Positions 1-9,476 of a stretch of DNA of 64,000 bases are shown here, one piece after another. Position numbers and translations under genes: made by a program. The DNA lies in contig ML677335.1 of the NCBI GenBank assembly GCA_007922305.1, positions 16,137,790 to 16,201,789 of the forward strand. Direction: 5' to 3'. This DNA is from Dermatemys mawii (taxonomy: Eukaryota; Chordata; Testudines; Dermatemydidae). The notes beneath the pieces are model-generated. The model did not search any database and was not told the DNA's origin. It saw only the letters and a program-made list of their open reading frames with translations. Position 1 is the stretch's first letter, and every line of letters begins with the position of its first letter.

Positions 1-20
1 CAGCCACAGATTTTCCAGGC

Positions 21-729
21 CAGGGCCGGTGTAACCACTAGGCGAACTAGGCAGCCTCATAGGGCACCAAGATTTGGGAGCACAAAAAGTGGTGCCCAAA
101 TTTTTTTTTTTTACACTACTGCTGGAGAACGAATGAATAAAGAAAAGAGAAACATCGTTGAATATGCATTTTAACTTGTCATTCCCTCTTACATTACAGC
201 TATAGCCTAGACCAGCTCTGTGTTGTGGGCACAAGCGTGCTGCTTCACTATGGTACAAAGTGGCAATGATGTCATTTTTCTCATCGTGCGCAGCTGTTAC
301 CCGTTCTGACAGGCTGTTTATAATGCTAAGTTTACTAGTTTTCGGAGATTGTCGACTGAGTCTAACTATTTTTGTTGAGTTGTTTCAGATCTAATACTCT
401 TGCAAGTGCTGCTGCATCATTTTGCTAATATTTTGTGTCAATTGTATGTATGTTAAGTATTTGAGTGTGTATGTTTATGTGCGACTATGCGTGTGTAGGT
501 TGTTGAAATCTGTCATATTGATATTGTCAGTTGTTGTTGTAGGACGGAGTATCTGCCATTCTAATTTTATAAATTTTATCAACAACAGTAATTGGATATT
601 CTAACGGTAGAATAAAATGTAGTAGATTTGGATATGAAAGAATGAAGGAAAGCGATGCTCTGGGTGGTGGGGGGAGGGGAGACGGTGGAAGTTTTGCCTC
701 GGGTGCAAAATATTCTTGCACCGGCCCTG
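21..729. mobile_element. DNA transposon-like element with CAGGGCCGGTG ends
   Basis: The left end CAGGGCCGGTGTAA and the reverse complement of the right end, CAGGGCCGGTGCAA, match as terminal inverted repeats of about 14 bp. CAGGG termini fit the hAT superfamily. The interior is AT-rich and non-coding. No clean 8-bp target duplication is seen: TTCCAGGC on the left and TCATGAGG on the right. The element sits inside the DIRS remnant. Confidence 0.55.
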
Positions 730-783
730 TCATGAGGTGGAACATCTGGGTGAAGAAGACGGCTGTGATTCTATGAGATAAGG

Positions 784-1886
784 TCAGGGACAAGAGGCAG
801 ACATACCAGGGGCTGGCCCAACAGGTCTCTGAGTGTGGGATACTAGCACTGGCGAGGCCAAGCCGGAGCCACCAGTCTCACTTCTGCTTTGTCTCTGCAG
901 ACCTGGAGAATCACCTTGTGGAAATGGTGGAAGGCATATAGCAGTTGACCGGACCATGGAATCAGAAATGCATCTGAGATTGTTCCTTCCAGGACCACAG
1001 CCCAGGCTCAGAAGATCAGGCACTTCCTTTCGGCCTGTGTGGTGAATAGGCTGAGTCAGGGAAATCCCTAGCTGCAGAAGATCTAGTAGATGATGTCTGG
1101 ACAAATTGACCACTCATGCATAAGGAAATGTCTGCTCAGTATGTCCGCTAGTGCATTCTGAATGCCTGGCAGGCATGAGGCTTGTAGGAGGATGAAGTGG
1201 ATTATACAAAATTTCCACAATAGAAGGGCTTCCTGACAGAGGGGGCATGATCGGGTACCACCTTGTCTGTTTATGTAATACATGGCTGTGGTATTGTCCG
1301 TGAGCACTGCTACACAGCAACCCCGTAAATGGGGCAGAAACATTTGGCATGAAAGGCAGACTGCTCTGAGCTCTTTGATGTTGATATGCAGAGCTAGTTC
1401 CTGTACCTGCCATAGGCCCCGAGTTGTCAGGCTCCCAAGATGCACTTCCTAGCCCAACGCCGATGCATCCATTACCAAAGTCAATGTGGGCTGGGGGGTG
1501 AAAGGGACCCCAGTGCTCACCATTGGGGGGTTGAGCCACCACTGGAGAAAATCGAGGGTATGCCTTGGAACGGTCAGCACCATGTGCAGGATGTTGCGAC
1601 CACAGCAATATACGTAGGTGCAGGAGGCCATGTGGCCCAGCAGTCTGAGACACTGTCTCACCTTGGTGGTGGGGAAGCTGCAAAGGCTGCTGATTACCTG
1701 CTAGAGGCCTAGCTGCCGCACCGCTGGGAGAAATGCCCTCACTTGACTGGCATCAAGGACTGCCCCGATGAACTGTATCCTCTGGGTTGGGATGAGGACA
1801 GATTTGATGATGTTGCTTTGGGGACAAGGAAGTAGCAGAAATAGGCTCAAATGTCTTTGAGCTCCTGGGGTACACCTCCTCCACAT
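784..1886 (-). pseudogene. DIRS-like RT end and RNase H remnant
   Basis: Three overlapping minus frames (1701-1886, 1449-1661, 1083-1445) read on from one another with frameshifts. The first gives TQRIQFIGAVLD, the second LGHMASCTYV then LVMDAS, and the third INIKELRAV, VLTDNTTAMYYINRQGG and ALADILSR. The acidic residues in MDAS, KEL, TDN and LAD are at the places expected for the four RNase H catalytic acids. The tail to 784 matches the usual region after RNase H but changes frame. The protein would copy element RNA into DNA; this copy cannot, because the upstream catalytic core is lost and the frame is broken. The nearest alternative is another RNase H-bearing retroelement, but the wording favours DIRS. 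Confidence 0.65.
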
Positions 1887-2134
1887 CTCCTAGAACAAGG
1901 AAGGCATGAACCTCCTGGATGAGGAGTTGACCGTGAAAGGGATTCCTGAAGATGGATGGACAAGGGGGGCAAGAGGAGCAGAAGTAGATAGAATATCCCA
2001 CCTCTACCATTCAAGGCACCCACCAGTCCAATGTGATAAGGGGCCATGTACGGTAGAAGTGGGATTGACAATTCAGGAAAGGAGGATAGCTGTCTGGGTT
2101 GTGGCTGGTAATCTGACCTCGTGCGCACCTCCAA
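1861..2134 (-). pseudogene. DIRS-like RT N-terminal fragment
   Basis: Minus frames at 1847-2134 and 1753-2010 carry the segment that normally leads into a DIRS reverse transcriptase, including a GYSI block and a stretch ending LLIQEVHAFLV then GDVEEVYP. Immediately afterwards the sequence resumes at the SVLIPTQRIQF block, which lies after the YLDD-type catalytic box in full-length relatives. No YLDD or equivalent is present in any frame, so several hundred bases appear to have been deleted near 1850. Frame changes also occur inside the segment. Confidence 0.5.
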
Positions 2135-2250
2135 AAGGAGCGCTTGGGTCCCGGGAGGGGTGGGGGGAAGCTTGGGCTGGCCCTGGCCCTGCCCAGAAGG
2201 CTGGTGTGATGGCCTACACCGACGATATCATTTAGTCCTGTGGGAGATCG

Positions 2251-2743
2251 CTAGCGATGCGGAGATTCTGGTTGGGGGCGGGCATCATGAGCATGGCCGG
2301 TTTGCCTCTTGAAGGTGCTGAGCCTCAGGATAACGGTGGCCGTTGTGGAGGTTTGTCCTTGGCTTGCTTCTTGTGGGCAACTGGCGAGTGGGAACAGTGC
2401 CAAGGAGAACACTTTTGGGCCCCAGGGAAATGCCGAGCCTTGGGAGGGTGTGCCGAGCAGTGCTGCAGATGGACCGCTGGAGGAGCAATCTGCACTGAGA
2501 TGCTTGGGGCTGGGTCCTGTGGTGGGCAGCGAGGAGACTCCATAAGGAGTTGCCTTAATCAAATGTCTTAAAGGCTTTGCAGATTTTGCACTTATCTGCC
2601 TGATGAGCCTCTCCCAGACACCGGAGACAAGCCTCATGAGGGCCACCCGTGAGCATAGGCTTGGAGCAGAAGCTACAGGGTTTGAAGCCCTGGGATGGCA
2701 TGCCCACAGGGTGCTCATTGAAGAGAAAAAACACTCCAACCAC
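2251..2743 (-). pseudogene. DIRS gag-like zinc-knuckle remnant
   Basis: The 62-codon minus frame 2743-2555 contains repeated cysteine and histidine pairs: CSFCSKPM, then GGPHEACLRCLGEAH, then DKCKIC. This pattern resembles the zinc-binding segment of vertebrate DIRS gag-like proteins, which bind element RNA. The frame stops at KTFD. A serine/proline-rich segment follows in another frame down to about 2251. It precedes the RT remnant in the same orientation, which supports one decayed element. Confidence 0.5.
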
Positions 2744-2925
2744 TATAGACTACAATTAACAGCTACTAAGGAGAATGATTCACTAATAATAGATAACTAT
2801 ATACAAAGATCAGCAAAGATCTAAGGATAGTGGAGCACTCGCGAGCAAGAGGCCACTGTTCCAAGAATCGTCACAGGCGGTAAGAAGGAACCGAAGGGGG
2901 GTCGGGCCGGCAGAGTCATATGTAG

Positions 2926-3192
2926 CAGCGGTCATCAAACTGGGGTGCGCGCACCCCTGGGAGTGCGCAAGCCCACAGCAGGGAGTGCGTGAGACCCTGG
3001 TGCTGCCGCCGAGCCTGCCCGGGAGACCACCGAACTCCCAGGTGGGCTATTTTGGTCCCGCCGAAATGCCGCCACGGAAAGTGGAAGCTTCCGCTTTCTG
3101 CGGCGGCATTTCGGTGGACATACTCTCCAGGGGCCGCCAGGCTTTTCCCTCTGTGGAAAGGAGCCGCGGGGGGAAAAATCTGAAGACCCCTG
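2926..3192. mobile_element. short hAT-type MITE with decayed 8-bp duplication
   Basis: The left end CAGCGGTCATCAAACT and the right end, read in reverse complement as CAGGGGTCTTCAGATT, form inverted repeats. Flanking 8-mers ATATGTAG (2918-2925) and ATATACAG (3193-3200) differ by two transitions and look like one target duplication. The interior is GC-rich with an internal palindrome around GCGGCATTTCGG. It interrupts the terminal region of the DIRS remnant. Confidence 0.65.
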
Positions 3193-3336
3193 ATATACAG
3201 GGCACTATATTGGCACCACTCCAGGGGGCTCCACTACCGACCCGACAGGTAGTTGCTAGGGAAGTTTCCGACAGCTATGCACCTGGCATGTGCACCATCT
3301 AACTGGAATAGATATGAGCAACCACTCGAAGAAGAA

Positions 3337-3470
3337 CCTGCATAAACCAATGCCATCAATGTTGTATGCAAATAAACTTTAAAAATCAGCAGAGAGCCTA
3401 TGTGAGGCAGTACGATGGAACATGCAAATGACTATTTATGTCAACTTGTTTGCAGGAGGAGAATATTATT
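3337..3470. other. unassigned spacer
   Basis: Short AT-rich sequence between the DIRS end and a MIR-like SINE. Nothing recognised. Confidence 0.4.
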
Positions 3471-3476
3471 TTTGCT

Positions 3477-3650
3477 CCCTTGAGAAACAACACTTTGCAC
3501 TTCTATAGAATTTTACAAAGGTGATATTCCTATTTTACAATAAATAAAGTGAGGCTCAGAGAAGCTAAGTGACTTGCACAAGATCACACAGGAAGTCAAC
3601 AGCCAAGTGGAGATTATTAGAACTCTCAAGGCTCAATTCACATTTGGCAT
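3477..3650 (-). repeat. MIR-type SINE fragment, antisense
   Basis: The string with TTTTACAATAAATAAAGTG, then GAGGCTCAGAGAAGC, then GACTTGCACAAGATCACACA is the reverse complement of a MIR core (normally TGACCTTGGGCAAGTCAC and CCTCAGTTTCC). It is an old, diverged copy. Confidence 0.65.
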
Positions 3651-5099
3651 AGGCAGATTCCAGGTCTTCTCACTTCAAGAATTTACTTTTCTCCAAGTGA
3701 TAAATTTGGTCCTGAAACTAATCCAGTGACGAATTTGGTCCACAAACCTTGCCAATGCTCTGACCACTACAAATATGTTTTGTGTTTCCATATTAAATAA
3801 TAACCTTTCATATAAATCTTCAGAACTCCAAAACTGTAATTCTAAAAATAATAATAAAAATTAATATTGAAATATATTGTTCCAGTGCAAAAGAATGTGT
3901 GGTATGGCTGCTAGCCAGGAGAGCACATGCATATGGGAAGAAGAGATAGTGTAAAGTGGCGATGCAAAGGAAGCCTGCAGTAGCAGCTGCTGGAGCCAGA
4001 AGAGGAAGGGTGAGTGATTCCCGACAGGGTGGCTAGGCTTCCTTCACCACAAGGTTGTCAGTGGATAACCCCTCGGGGGAAAGGGAAGCTGGTTTGCCTC
4101 TGGCCCTCCCCATGAGTGGGGCAAGAGCACATGTGTTTGGTGGGAGTGCAATTCAGTGCAGTAGCTGGTTCCTCTGAGTGTTTGGCTCTTATGGCATAGA
4201 AGGGCTGGCTGGGCTCTCCCACATAGCAGCATGAGAGCATGCACAGTGGTGAAGTAGCCAAAACAATGGAACAGATACAGCTGAGTGTTGCTGTGGCTAA
4301 AATCCTAGCCCAAATTCAGACAAAGCTCAGTGTTGCTGGGACTAAGATCTCAGAAGAAACAGGAAACTGAGGCTCTTAAGGAGTACTGCACAATACGGGA
4401 TAGGTACCAGAGGATGGGAAAAATATATATGCAGTAGCTATGCTTATAACAGAAGACCTTTTACAGAGGGTAACTATGGATATGGAGACACTTCAGTCAA
4501 TGGACCCTGACTTGCAGTCCACATGCAGGGCAGAGAGAGGAAGCTGTCCCTGGGGAGGTAGCATAAGATCAACCCAAAGTGGGTTTACTCATGTACACAC
4601 ACACAGCTCAGGGATATGGACAGACCTGCAAGAGAGAGCATACCATAGCTTGGGGGCAGGGGTAGCAACAGGAAACCTTTCCCCACCTGACACTGGGTAA
4701 CTGAAGAGCAGGTGTTTCAGTCTGGTTAAGACCAACTTTGTACCTGGATACTTTTATTTGCAGCAAGGGTGGATTCAAAAGATACAAGCCTGATGAATAA
4801 TACCAGCAAAGAAATTACAGTGAACCTCTGGCTGGGTTGTCTGGAGTCTGCATCAGAGACAGGAAGGTATCTCTATTCGCCGTTAATAAATTGCCAGGAT
4901 TGTAGGAGGTGGCTATGAAGGACTGGGGCATCCAAGAAGATTAGTTTGCATAAACTACAAGCCTGGCCATCTTCAATTTCACACCTTAGTTGGTGCCCTT
5001 GGGATGGATATTTTGAACTTAGCAGCTGGCTATTTCCTCAGTTATGGCCAGAACCTATTTATTTAGGAAAAAGAAAGAGATGGAGGATTTGAGTGTTGG
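3651..5099. other. no gene recognised
   Basis: About 1.45 kb without a recognisable gene. The longest plus frame (4440-4700, 86 codons) resembles nothing I know. It may include the unrecognised front part of the retroelement whose coding remnant lies at 6.9-7.4 kb, but I see no direct support. Confidence 0.4.
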
Positions 5100-5102
5100 A
5101 AA

Positions 5103-5288
5103 ATCCTCTAGTTAGTGCAATAGGACCTGCTCACGCTGCTTCCTACAGCTCCCATTGGCCAGGAATGGCGAACTGCAGCCAGTGGGAGCTGCAAGCGGCC
5201 GAATCTGCGGCCACTTGGGTAAACAAAACATCTGCGGCCAGCCAGGGGCTTACCCTGGCCAAGCCATGGAACAATTTGGGAGCCCCTG
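5103..5288. mobile_element. hAT-type element, one end only
   Basis: GC-rich segment ending in GGAGCCCCTG, which resembles the CAGGGG(T/C) terminus of hAT non-autonomous elements in reverse complement. The preceding CCATTGGCCAGGAATGGCG and GGGGCTTACCCTGGC blocks are typical of GC-rich hAT interiors. Its other end is not found, so it is a truncated copy directly beside the next element. Confidence 0.45.
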
Positions 5289-5296
5289 GCCTATAG

Positions 5297-5634
5297 CAAT
5301 GATACTCAAACTGAGGCTTCCAAGCTGCAAGTGACTCTTTAATGTGTCTCCTGTAGCTCTTTGCAGCACATATTAAAACATTGTGTGATTTACTTATTAA
5401 CCAATCAGAATGCTTCTCCTATGTTATTAACCAATTGTAGTTGATAAAATAATATTACTTGGTTAGCCATTTTGCTGTGAATTAATCATATATCAAGTAT
5501 TGCCCCATCATACTGTTTTAATATGCGTATACAGTACTATAGCAAATGAAACAATTAATTCACACTACTGTGGCTCATTGGGTAATGCTGATTGCTAATT
5601 TGGCTCCTGAACCAGTGAGGTCTGAATATAGCTG
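5297..5634. mobile_element. hAT-type element with perfect 8-bp duplication
   Basis: The element starts CAATGATACTCAAAC. Its right end reads in reverse complement CAGCTATATTCAGAC, so the ends are inverted repeats. The flanking 8-mers GCCTATAG at 5289-5296 and 5635-5642 are identical, the length expected for hAT insertion. The interior is AT-rich and non-coding. Confidence 0.8.
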
Positions 5635-5656
5635 GCCTATAGCATAAGGGTTAGGG

Positions 5657-6312
5657 TAGGGCTGAGCAAACCTTTTGGCCCAAGGACCACGTCTGAAAAT
5701 TGTATGGTGGACCAAGACTGATCATGACATTGGGGGTTGGGGTGTGGGCTCCAGGTGGAGGTGCAGGCTGTGGGGTGGGACCAGAAATGAGTTCAGGGTG
5801 CAGGATGGGGGCTCTGGGCAGAGGGTTGGGGTGCAGGTGGGAGGATGAGGGCTCCAGCTAAGGATGCGGATTCTGGGATGCAGGAGGGTGGGACTGAGGG
5901 GTTTGGAGGATCAGGGCTGGGGTAAGGGGTTGGGGCACAGGAGGGAGTCTGGGGTGCAGGCTCTGCGCAGCGATTACCTCCAGCAACCCCGGAAGCAGCA
6001 GCATGTCCCCCCTCTGGCTCCTATTCAGAGGCATGGCCAGACAGCTCTGAACACTTCCTCATCCGCAGGCGCCCCCCTGCAGCTCTTTTTGACTCCGTTT
6101 GCTGGCCAATGGGAGCTATAGGGGCAGTGCTTGGTGCGGTGGCAGCCCGTGGAGCCCCCTGGCTGCTCCTACTTGTAGGGGACAGAGCAGGGACAGGTCA
6201 CTGCTTTCAGAAGCTGTGTGGAGCAGCCCCCAACCCCATTCCCCGGCAAGGGCTAGATTAAAATGTCTGAAAGGCCAGTTGCAGCCCACAGGGCCGTAGT
6301 TTGCCTACCTCG
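5657..6312. mobile_element. hAT-type element with perfect 8-bp duplication
   Basis: Left end TAGGGCTGAGCAAACC and right end GTTTGCCTACCTCG form diverged inverted repeats of the CAGGGGTGGGCAAAC type. Identical 8-mers GGTTAGGG flank it at 5649-5656 and 6313-6320. The interior is G-rich with repeated GGGGTGCAGG-like blocks, then CpG-rich. Short open frames inside (5864-6121 and others) are incidental. Confidence 0.8.
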
Positions 6313-6319
6313 GGTTAGG

Positions 6320-6590
6320 GTATTCACTTAGGAGATCAGAACTTACGTCCCTTCTCCAGAATGGGGATTCGAACCTGGATCTCCCACCTTCCACATAAGA
6401 GCCCTAAACACTAAGCTAAAGGTTATAAGAGGAATGGATGGATACGTGCTTTTCTGAAGGTGACCTGCATAAAACAGACTTTTCTGATTTGCTGAAAAAT
6501 TCTGAACATTTTCAGAACCAATACAATAGTTTAGTTTATTTTTTGCTTTGCTGGCGAAACTGAAAACTAAACTATTTGCCAAGCTCTAAT
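6320..6590. mobile_element. MITE with tRNA-like module, TAGAGCTTGG end
   Basis: The right end reads in reverse complement TTAGAGCTTGGCAAATAG, a terminus shared with copies at 29.4, 49.7 and 53.1-53.5 kb. Near the left, GGATTCGAACCTGGATCTCC followed by AGAGCCCTAAACACTAAGCTA is an antisense tRNA-like A and B box pair. It is a tRNA-like repeat rather than a tRNA gene, since no acceptor stem is evident. Confidence 0.5.
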
Positions 6591-6679
6591 CCACAGCACA
6601 CCTTGGAATAGGAACATAAGAGATTTCACTTATACTTGGTGACATCCAAGTGCATATAAAAGTATGCAGGTTCCTACTG

Positions 6680-7745
6680 GGAGGACAATTCAGTAGTTTG
6701 TGTGCTAAACCTTCAGGATCACATGACTGGGTCACTGGAGTTAGTGACTAGATGTTCAGAGAGAAGATTGCACATGTGGCACACAGCAGGTGGCTGGTTC
6801 CTCCAGGAAGTTTGCTGCCGGGCATCAGTGGTGAGGTAGTTGAGTCAGTATGAACTCAGGGGTGTTCTACAGGGAGCTGGGAAATGGGTCATAAGAGTCT
6901 GTTTGGATCTGTGCAAGCAGGCAAGCACAGTTCCCTAGAGGTTCACAGGTGGGTCTTGGTGGAGAGATGAATCTGAGTTGGCATGGCAAGAGGGACATGC
7001 TCTGGAACCAACTTATGACTCTCTTATACTCTTTGGCAGTGAGGGAGCAGCCACCTAGAATGATTCTAGTACACTTTGGTGAAAACAACTTGGGATTTCA
7101 TTAGTGGATTGACTTACTAATCGGAGACAAAGAGATTTAGGGCAGATTCACAACATTTGCCCAGTACATGACTCTAAACTTGTCTGAAAAGCTTCCTGTG
7201 CAGCTTGACAAAGCCAGTAGTCATATGAAGCATATGGAATATGATCTGGGAGGATTAGTAATTATCCACCCAAAATATACTTGGTACGTGAATAATTCAG
7301 GTAATGGGGCACATCTACTTTCCTACTTGGCCCCTTCGGAAGGACCAATTAGCTGTTTGGGAACTCAGCTTGTGGTGTGTGGGCATGTGGGCAGTCAACC
7401 AAGCTAATTTCTGATGTCTCCTTAAGGCTGGCATCCAATACAGGTAGTCATTCCATATGACGTCCAGTTCCTTGATTAAATGGAATTGGATGTAAAGAAA
7501 CTGGGTAAATGGGCTGGAACAGGTAACATTTGGTAGAGCAAAGAGACAACTCCCTTTCCTCATCCCAAGCCTTCGTATGACGGAAAGGTGGTGGGAGTCC
7601 TCGCAACAAGCTGAGACTAGCTGTGGAGGGGTGGGGAGCTGATGGCAGCTCTGCAACAGGAAGTAACTTAAGGAATCATGACTTATCTGGGAACAAATTG
7701 TTACAGTGTGAGTTAAATAATAAAGCTGTGGCCTTACCTAAGCCA
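6680..7745 (+). mobile_element. decayed retroelement with SGNH hydrolase-like ORF
   Basis: This stretch surrounds the broken coding remnant at 6887-7405. It ends in AATAAAGC near 7719 and a T-rich tail, as a retroelement 3-prime end might. Some vertebrate tyrosine-recombinase retroelements of the Ngaro group carry an SGNH hydrolase ORF. No recombinase or reverse transcriptase is visible here, so the assignment to a group is inference. Confidence 0.4.
6887..7405 (+). pseudogene. SGNH (GDSL-like) hydrolase domain remnant
   Basis: The fragments follow the block order of SGNH hydrolases. Block I-like GHKSLFGS lies at 6887. Frame +1 then gives WHGKRDMLWNQLMTLL from 6979 and PPRMILVHFGENNLGF up to a stop at 7102-7104, where GENN sits at the GxND block. 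After the stop the same frame gives GGLVIIHPKY near 7249 and GNGAHLLSYL, at the place of the DxxH (usually DGVHLS) block. One frameshift near 6970 and at least one in-frame stop break it, and the last-block Asp is changed to Asn. Family members are esterase-like; inside retroelements their role is unknown. No catalytic competence is expected. Confidence 0.5.
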
Positions 7746-8420
7746 CATTCCTTGCTCTCTGTCTTTATTTTCATGTGTCCAGGCCAAGTGGCAGTTGGGT
7801 GCCTGACTTCAGAAGTTAGCACTGCCATTGGTGCCTCTGATTATCTCCTGCTAAGTCTGTATTCACAAGCACAAATAAAGCTAGGGATCTTATCCAAGTC
7901 CATATTTGTGCAGATTAGTGATTTGCAAAGTTGACAATCTTTTTAATGAACCAGAGGCCTTGAATTTGGTAGTACAAAAAGACCAAGGTGCGCTGGCAGA
8001 ACAGTGCAGAGAAGTTTACACAGTTTGCCATCACTAGCTGGTCTTTAATACCTGTCAGTGCCATCAGCATTGCAGTTACTCAATTTAAAAATTAAATTGT
8101 GTAAAATGATGAGTTCTAATAATTCAGTCATTTAAATCTACTCAGCTAAAAGACCTCAGAATTTTGACAATAGAGGATTAATGAAACTATTGTTTGCTCC
8201 TTTATTCTATGAAAACAGTTCCCAAGTTACTTGAACTAGTTAAAAAATGGCAAATAGCAGCACGGAAATCAAGGTTAAATGGTGGGAAATGTTACATATT
8301 CATCAGACATAAACTTTAAAATTCCAACAAGTATGGAGATTTCACTAAAATGATAAGGTTTATGAAATGGATTTTTTTCAATGTAAATATCTTTCTTCAT
8401 CCTCAATTTTATTAGAGAAC
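7746..8420. other. AT-rich stretch, nothing recognised
   Basis: Low-GC unique-looking sequence with no convincing coding frame, inverted repeat or SINE/LINE feature. Confidence 0.4.
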
Positions 8421-8645
8421 TTCATGGAGGATAGATTCATCAATGGCTATTAGCCAAGATGGTCAGGGCCACAAGCCCATGCTTTGGGTGTCTCTAAACC
8501 TGAGACTGGACGATTGGGGATGGATCACTTGATAAATTGCCCTGTTCTATTCTGAAGCATCTGGCACCAACCACTGTCAGATGACAGGATAGTGGGCTAG
8601 ATGAACCATTGTTCTCACCCAATATGGCCATTTTTGTTTAACATA
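8421..8645 (+). repeat. CR1 LINE 3-prime end
   Basis: Contains CAATGGCTATTAGCCAAGATGG-type, GGGGATGGATCACTTGA and ACAGGATAGTGGGCTAGATG blocks, then CCAATATGGCCATTTTTG, in the order of a reptile CR1 3-prime UTR. The element is 5-prime truncated, as usual for CR1. Confidence 0.75.
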
Positions 8646-9250
8646 TTTATAAGTTTAAAGCGGTTTGCACTAAACCATACAGCAGTAATTCTATCACCAA
8701 AAATATTTTGTCACCTTTGTTTAAACAGTCTGAAGAATATCAGAGAATCTTCTAAATAAATTATTTAAATACGGCAGACAATGCAATGGGTTGAAAATAT
8801 TTAGCATTACATTACTTTCAAGATGGTAAATTTACCATATGTATATTATTTGAAATCTAATAAAGTGTTTTTAAATCAATTTGCAGTTCTGTAGCTCTCC
8901 CTCATGTCCAACAAAAAACAGAAGCATCACTATAAAACAACCACATGCAAATTTAAAATTCACAGCTACGTCACTGATTATTGGTACACTTTCTAAAAAA
9001 AAAAAACTTAAAACACCGCAAAACAAGTAATATAAAAAAGGAAAAAATGTCTATCTACTAAGAATTAAATCAAGTAAAATTAAGAAACTAACTTAAAAAA
9101 AATTAATCATTTTGCTTCCTGGTTTTCAAGTCCTCCTAAAAAAAATTGGATTAAATCTTGAGTTATGCTCTTTAACGAAAAGTAGCAGGTCATGCTATCC
9201 CCTTCATAATGATTCACAAAGCATCTGTGTCAAGAGCCTTATGTTATCAG
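8646..9250. other. AT-rich stretch before CpG block
   Basis: Poly-A runs (8995-9006) and low-complexity AT sequence. If the candidate exon at 9276-9476 is real, this would be intron 1 of that gene. Confidence 0.4.
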
Positions 9251-9275
9251 GAAAAGGCACTTGCTCTCCACATAC

Positions 9276-9476
9276 CCCAGCAGCAGTATTAGATGCAGTC
9301 AGGATAGGAGGCAATTTCTCTTTCTCCTTTTCTCTCTCCCCGTCTTCCTCTTCTTCCTCCACTGACGGGGGAACAAAACTGTCCTCGCCCATTTTGTAAC
9401 CCAGCAAGGACCCTTTCTCGGGAACAGCGGGGAGATCTGAGCCGGCTGTGGCAGCCTGCGGGGTCTGCAGTGACAT
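9276..9476 (-). CDS. candidate first coding exon, unidentified gene
   Basis: A minus-strand frame opens at ATG 9474-9476 with a purine at -3 and runs 67 codons to a GTATGT splice-donor candidate (reverse complement of 9270-9275), ending in phase 0. It starts MSLQTPQAAT, contains KMGEDSFVPPSVE and then an acidic/lysine run (EEEEE, EREKEKEK), and ends ILTASNTAAG. The composition looks like a disordered nuclear-protein N-terminus, but I do not recognise the protein. It sits at the edge of a CpG-rich block, where a first exon is expected. Against it: a strong GTGAGT donor lies upstream on the same strand (9497-9502), which would splice this ATG out, and mixed charged repeats can be open by chance. 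No downstream exon was found between 1 and 9200. Confidence 0.3.

Larger units (their letters stand above)
1..3336 (-). mobile_element. DIRS-type retrotransposon remnant, interrupted
   Basis: Read on the minus strand, this stretch runs from a terminal region (about 3336-3200) through a gag-like zinc-knuckle segment (about 2743-2250), a reverse-transcriptase start and end (about 2130-1700), and an RNase H segment (about 1660-1080) to a tail that leaves the window at base 1. The RNase H wording, the TQRIQFIGAVLD block and the LGHMASCTYV block fit vertebrate DIRS1-like elements. Many frameshifts and stops make it a dead copy. The core of the reverse transcriptase is missing. It is interrupted by inverted-repeat elements at 21-729 and 2926-3192. 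A tyrosine recombinase, expected in this group, is not visible. Confidence 0.65.

Noticed and set aside
2121..2571. Plus-strand frames including VMAYTDDII
   Set aside because: TDDI looks like a polymerase box, but it lies antisense to the DIRS gag/RT region and lacks surrounding RT blocks.
6355..6425. Possible tRNA gene on minus
   Set aside because: A and B boxes are present but no acceptor stem or full cloverleaf; it belongs to a repeat family.
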